Shown piece by piece: positions 39,034 through 40,069 of a stretch of 40,069 nt of DNA (the first letter of the stretch is position 1; each line of letters starts with the position of its first letter). The position numbers and the translations under genes are program-made. Source of the stretch: Chloroflexota bacterium. Lineage in GTDB: Bacteria; Chloroflexota; Anaerolineae; Anaerolineales; Villigracilaceae. The stretch spans positions 1 to 40,069 of the forward strand of contig JACPVC010000152.1 of NCBI GenBank assembly GCA_016191955.1, in the 5' to 3' direction. The notes under the pieces are model-generated. The model did no database searches. It was not told the DNA's origin and saw only the letters and a program-made list of their open reading frames with translations.

Positions 39034-40069
39034 ACTCTAACAACCTCCCAATCTCCATCACCGCCCTAGTCAACACATCCTCTGGATAATGAGAAAACGC
39101 AAGCCGAAAAGCATTTTGCGGGCAGGGACCGGGATAAAAAATATTCGCGGGGGCGATGCTGATTCCTTTTTTCAACGTTCGATAGAACAAGTCAATCGCC
39201 GAGATGCGCTCGGGCAGCCAGATCCACACGAAGAAGCCGCCACTAGGATGTGTCCAACGCAAGTCGGCGGGGAAGTAGGTTTGCATGGTGTTCAGTAATG
39301 CGTCGCGCCGCGAACGATAGACCGGGATAATGCGTTCGAGGTGACGTTCATATTCGCCCGTGGAAAGAAAATCTGCCAATGCGCGTTGGTTGAGCGTTTC
39401 GACGGGTCCGCTGGAGATGGCTTTGAGGCGTTCGATGTGGTCACGTAAACGTCCGCGGCAGAGCACGAATCCGATACGGAGACCGGGCATCAGCGAATGA
39501 GAGAACGTCCCAACATAGATCACATCCGGGTCGAGGGCACGAAGCGGAGTGTGCGGCATCCCATCGTAGGTCAGGTCGCGATAAGTCGCATCTTCTACGA
39601 CGGGCACATCGTACTTGTTCATCATCTTTAAAAATTCATGCCGGGCGGGCATCGTCCAGCAGGTGCCGAGCGGGTTTTGATGATCGGCAGTGACGAAGGC
39701 GAATCTAGGTCGGTCATTTTCATCTTGAAGCTGTGCTTCGAGCGACGCCCAATCGGGTCCGCTTTCGAGCAGGTCGAAGCCGCGCACATTCAGACCGAGA
39801 TACGAAAAATTTGTCCAGTTGCCAAAGTACTGCGGCAATTCGGTCAAGACCGTATCGCCGGGAGCAGCCATCGCGCGACTGACGAGCGAGACTCCTTCCA
39901 ACACGCCATTCGTGATGAGGATGTCATCCGGGTCCGCTTGAATGCCCTGCTTGATGAGGTCCGCGCAGATGGCTTGGCGCAGTGGATAGTAACCCTGCGG
40001 ATGTTCGTAGTTGGCTGTCTTTTTTCCATCGCGCCTCAACACCCGCTGGCGTGAGCGGTCGAAGTCCTC
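39032..40069 (-). CDS. Class I/II aminotransferase-fold protein lacking the PLP lysine (5' end outside window)
   Basis: The frame stays open to the right edge (EDFDRSRQRVLRRDG precedes the first ORF codon at 40042), so the N-terminus is missing; 346 codons are visible. The fold type I set is clear: ANYEHPQGYYPLRQAICADL, ILITNGVLEGVSLVSRAMAA, TADHQNPLGTCWTMPAR, VPVVEDATYRDLTYDG (Asp and Tyr for PLP), and the C-terminal FRLAFSHYPED (substrate Arg). The Schiff-base motif, normally SFSK-x-L-x-PGLR, reads GTFSHSLMPGLRIG, so the Lys is His. It is similar to 2-aminoadipate/MocR-type transaminases. It is either inactive as a transaminase or has taken another role. Confidence 0.82.
   Translation of the reverse strand, partial: EDFDRSRQRVLRRDGKKTANYEHPQGYYPLRQAICADLIKQGIQADPDDILITNGVLEGVSLVSRAMAAPGDTVLTELPQYFGNWTNFSYLGLNVRGFDLLESGPDWASLEAQLQDENDRPRFAFVTADHQNPLGTCWTMPARHEFLKMMNKYDVPVVEDATYRDLTYDGMPHTPLRALDPDVIYVGTFSHSLMPGLRIGFVLCRGRLRDHIERLKAISSGPVETLNQRALADFLSTGEYERHLERIIPVYRSRRDALLNTMQTYFPADLRWTHPSGGFFVWIWLPERISAIDLFYRTLKKGISIAPANIFYPGPCPQNAFRLAFSHYPEDVLTRAVMEIGRLLE

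Overview
The window looks like a chromosomal segment of an Anaerolineae-type Chloroflexota bacterium. This is inferred from style, not from a marker tree: many lipoproteins and secreted proteins with Pro/Thr-rich linkers, zinc-ribbon plus LysM proteins, PD40 and FxLYD lipoproteins, a DUF2721 protein, and TATAAT boxes placed so close to start codons that several genes look leaderless. Most of the window is ordinary, densely packed housekeeping sequence. The left 6 kb and several intergenic gaps are accessory.

Region 1 (1-5.9 kb) is scarred. It holds the start of a helix-turn-helix-like gene running off the left edge, a frameshifted gene remnant, and a GH25 lysozyme gene cut in two by about 3.6 kb. 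The halves (756-923 and 4521-5906) rejoin in frame with no visible loss. The insert carries an IS110-family transposase with a long structured 5' non-coding end (bridge RNA candidate), a lipoprotein gene, and an orphan Rhs C-terminal domain with a HELGH metallopeptidase motif. The insert ends almost exactly at the Rhs core/C-terminal boundary.

Region 2 (5.9-11.6 kb, mostly minus strand): beta-CASP metallo-beta-lactamase nuclease and RNase D (11-nt overlap), acyltransferase 3 and GNAT acetyltransferase (ATGA overlap), and a stomatin/NfeD membrane pair. Region 3 (11.6-15.4 kb, plus): wecC and wecB, which make UDP-ManNAcA precursors, then a secreted repeat protein. Region 4 (15.4-21.7 kb): a PyrK-like flavoprotein subunit, a second SPFH protein, selD, a CorC-like CBS membrane protein, a LysM protein and two small proteins. 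selD is a selenoprotein: an in-frame UGA at codon 21 is followed by a SECIS-like hairpin, so standard callers will truncate it.

Region 5 (21.7-26 kb): a 7TM histidine kinase with its receiver protein, an rRNA methyltransferase-like protein and a CAP/LysM protein. Region 6 (26-31.2 kb, minus): der, cdaR-like (YbbR), cdaA and a coaE fused to a second domain, which links c-di-AMP synthesis with CoA and ribosome assembly functions. Region 7 (31.3-36.4 kb): rnpB with a partial 3' duplication, a HypA-like zinc-ribbon protein, a PD40 lipoprotein, an SDR, a rhodanese and recJ. Region 8 (36.4-40.1 kb): four small envelope or unknown proteins, a MITE-like palindrome, and an aminotransferase-fold protein whose PLP lysine position is histidine.

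Recurrent palindromic repeats lie between genes, and one type appears inside the reading frames of both wecB and recJ without breaking them. I saw no tRNA, 16S/23S rRNA or CRISPR array.
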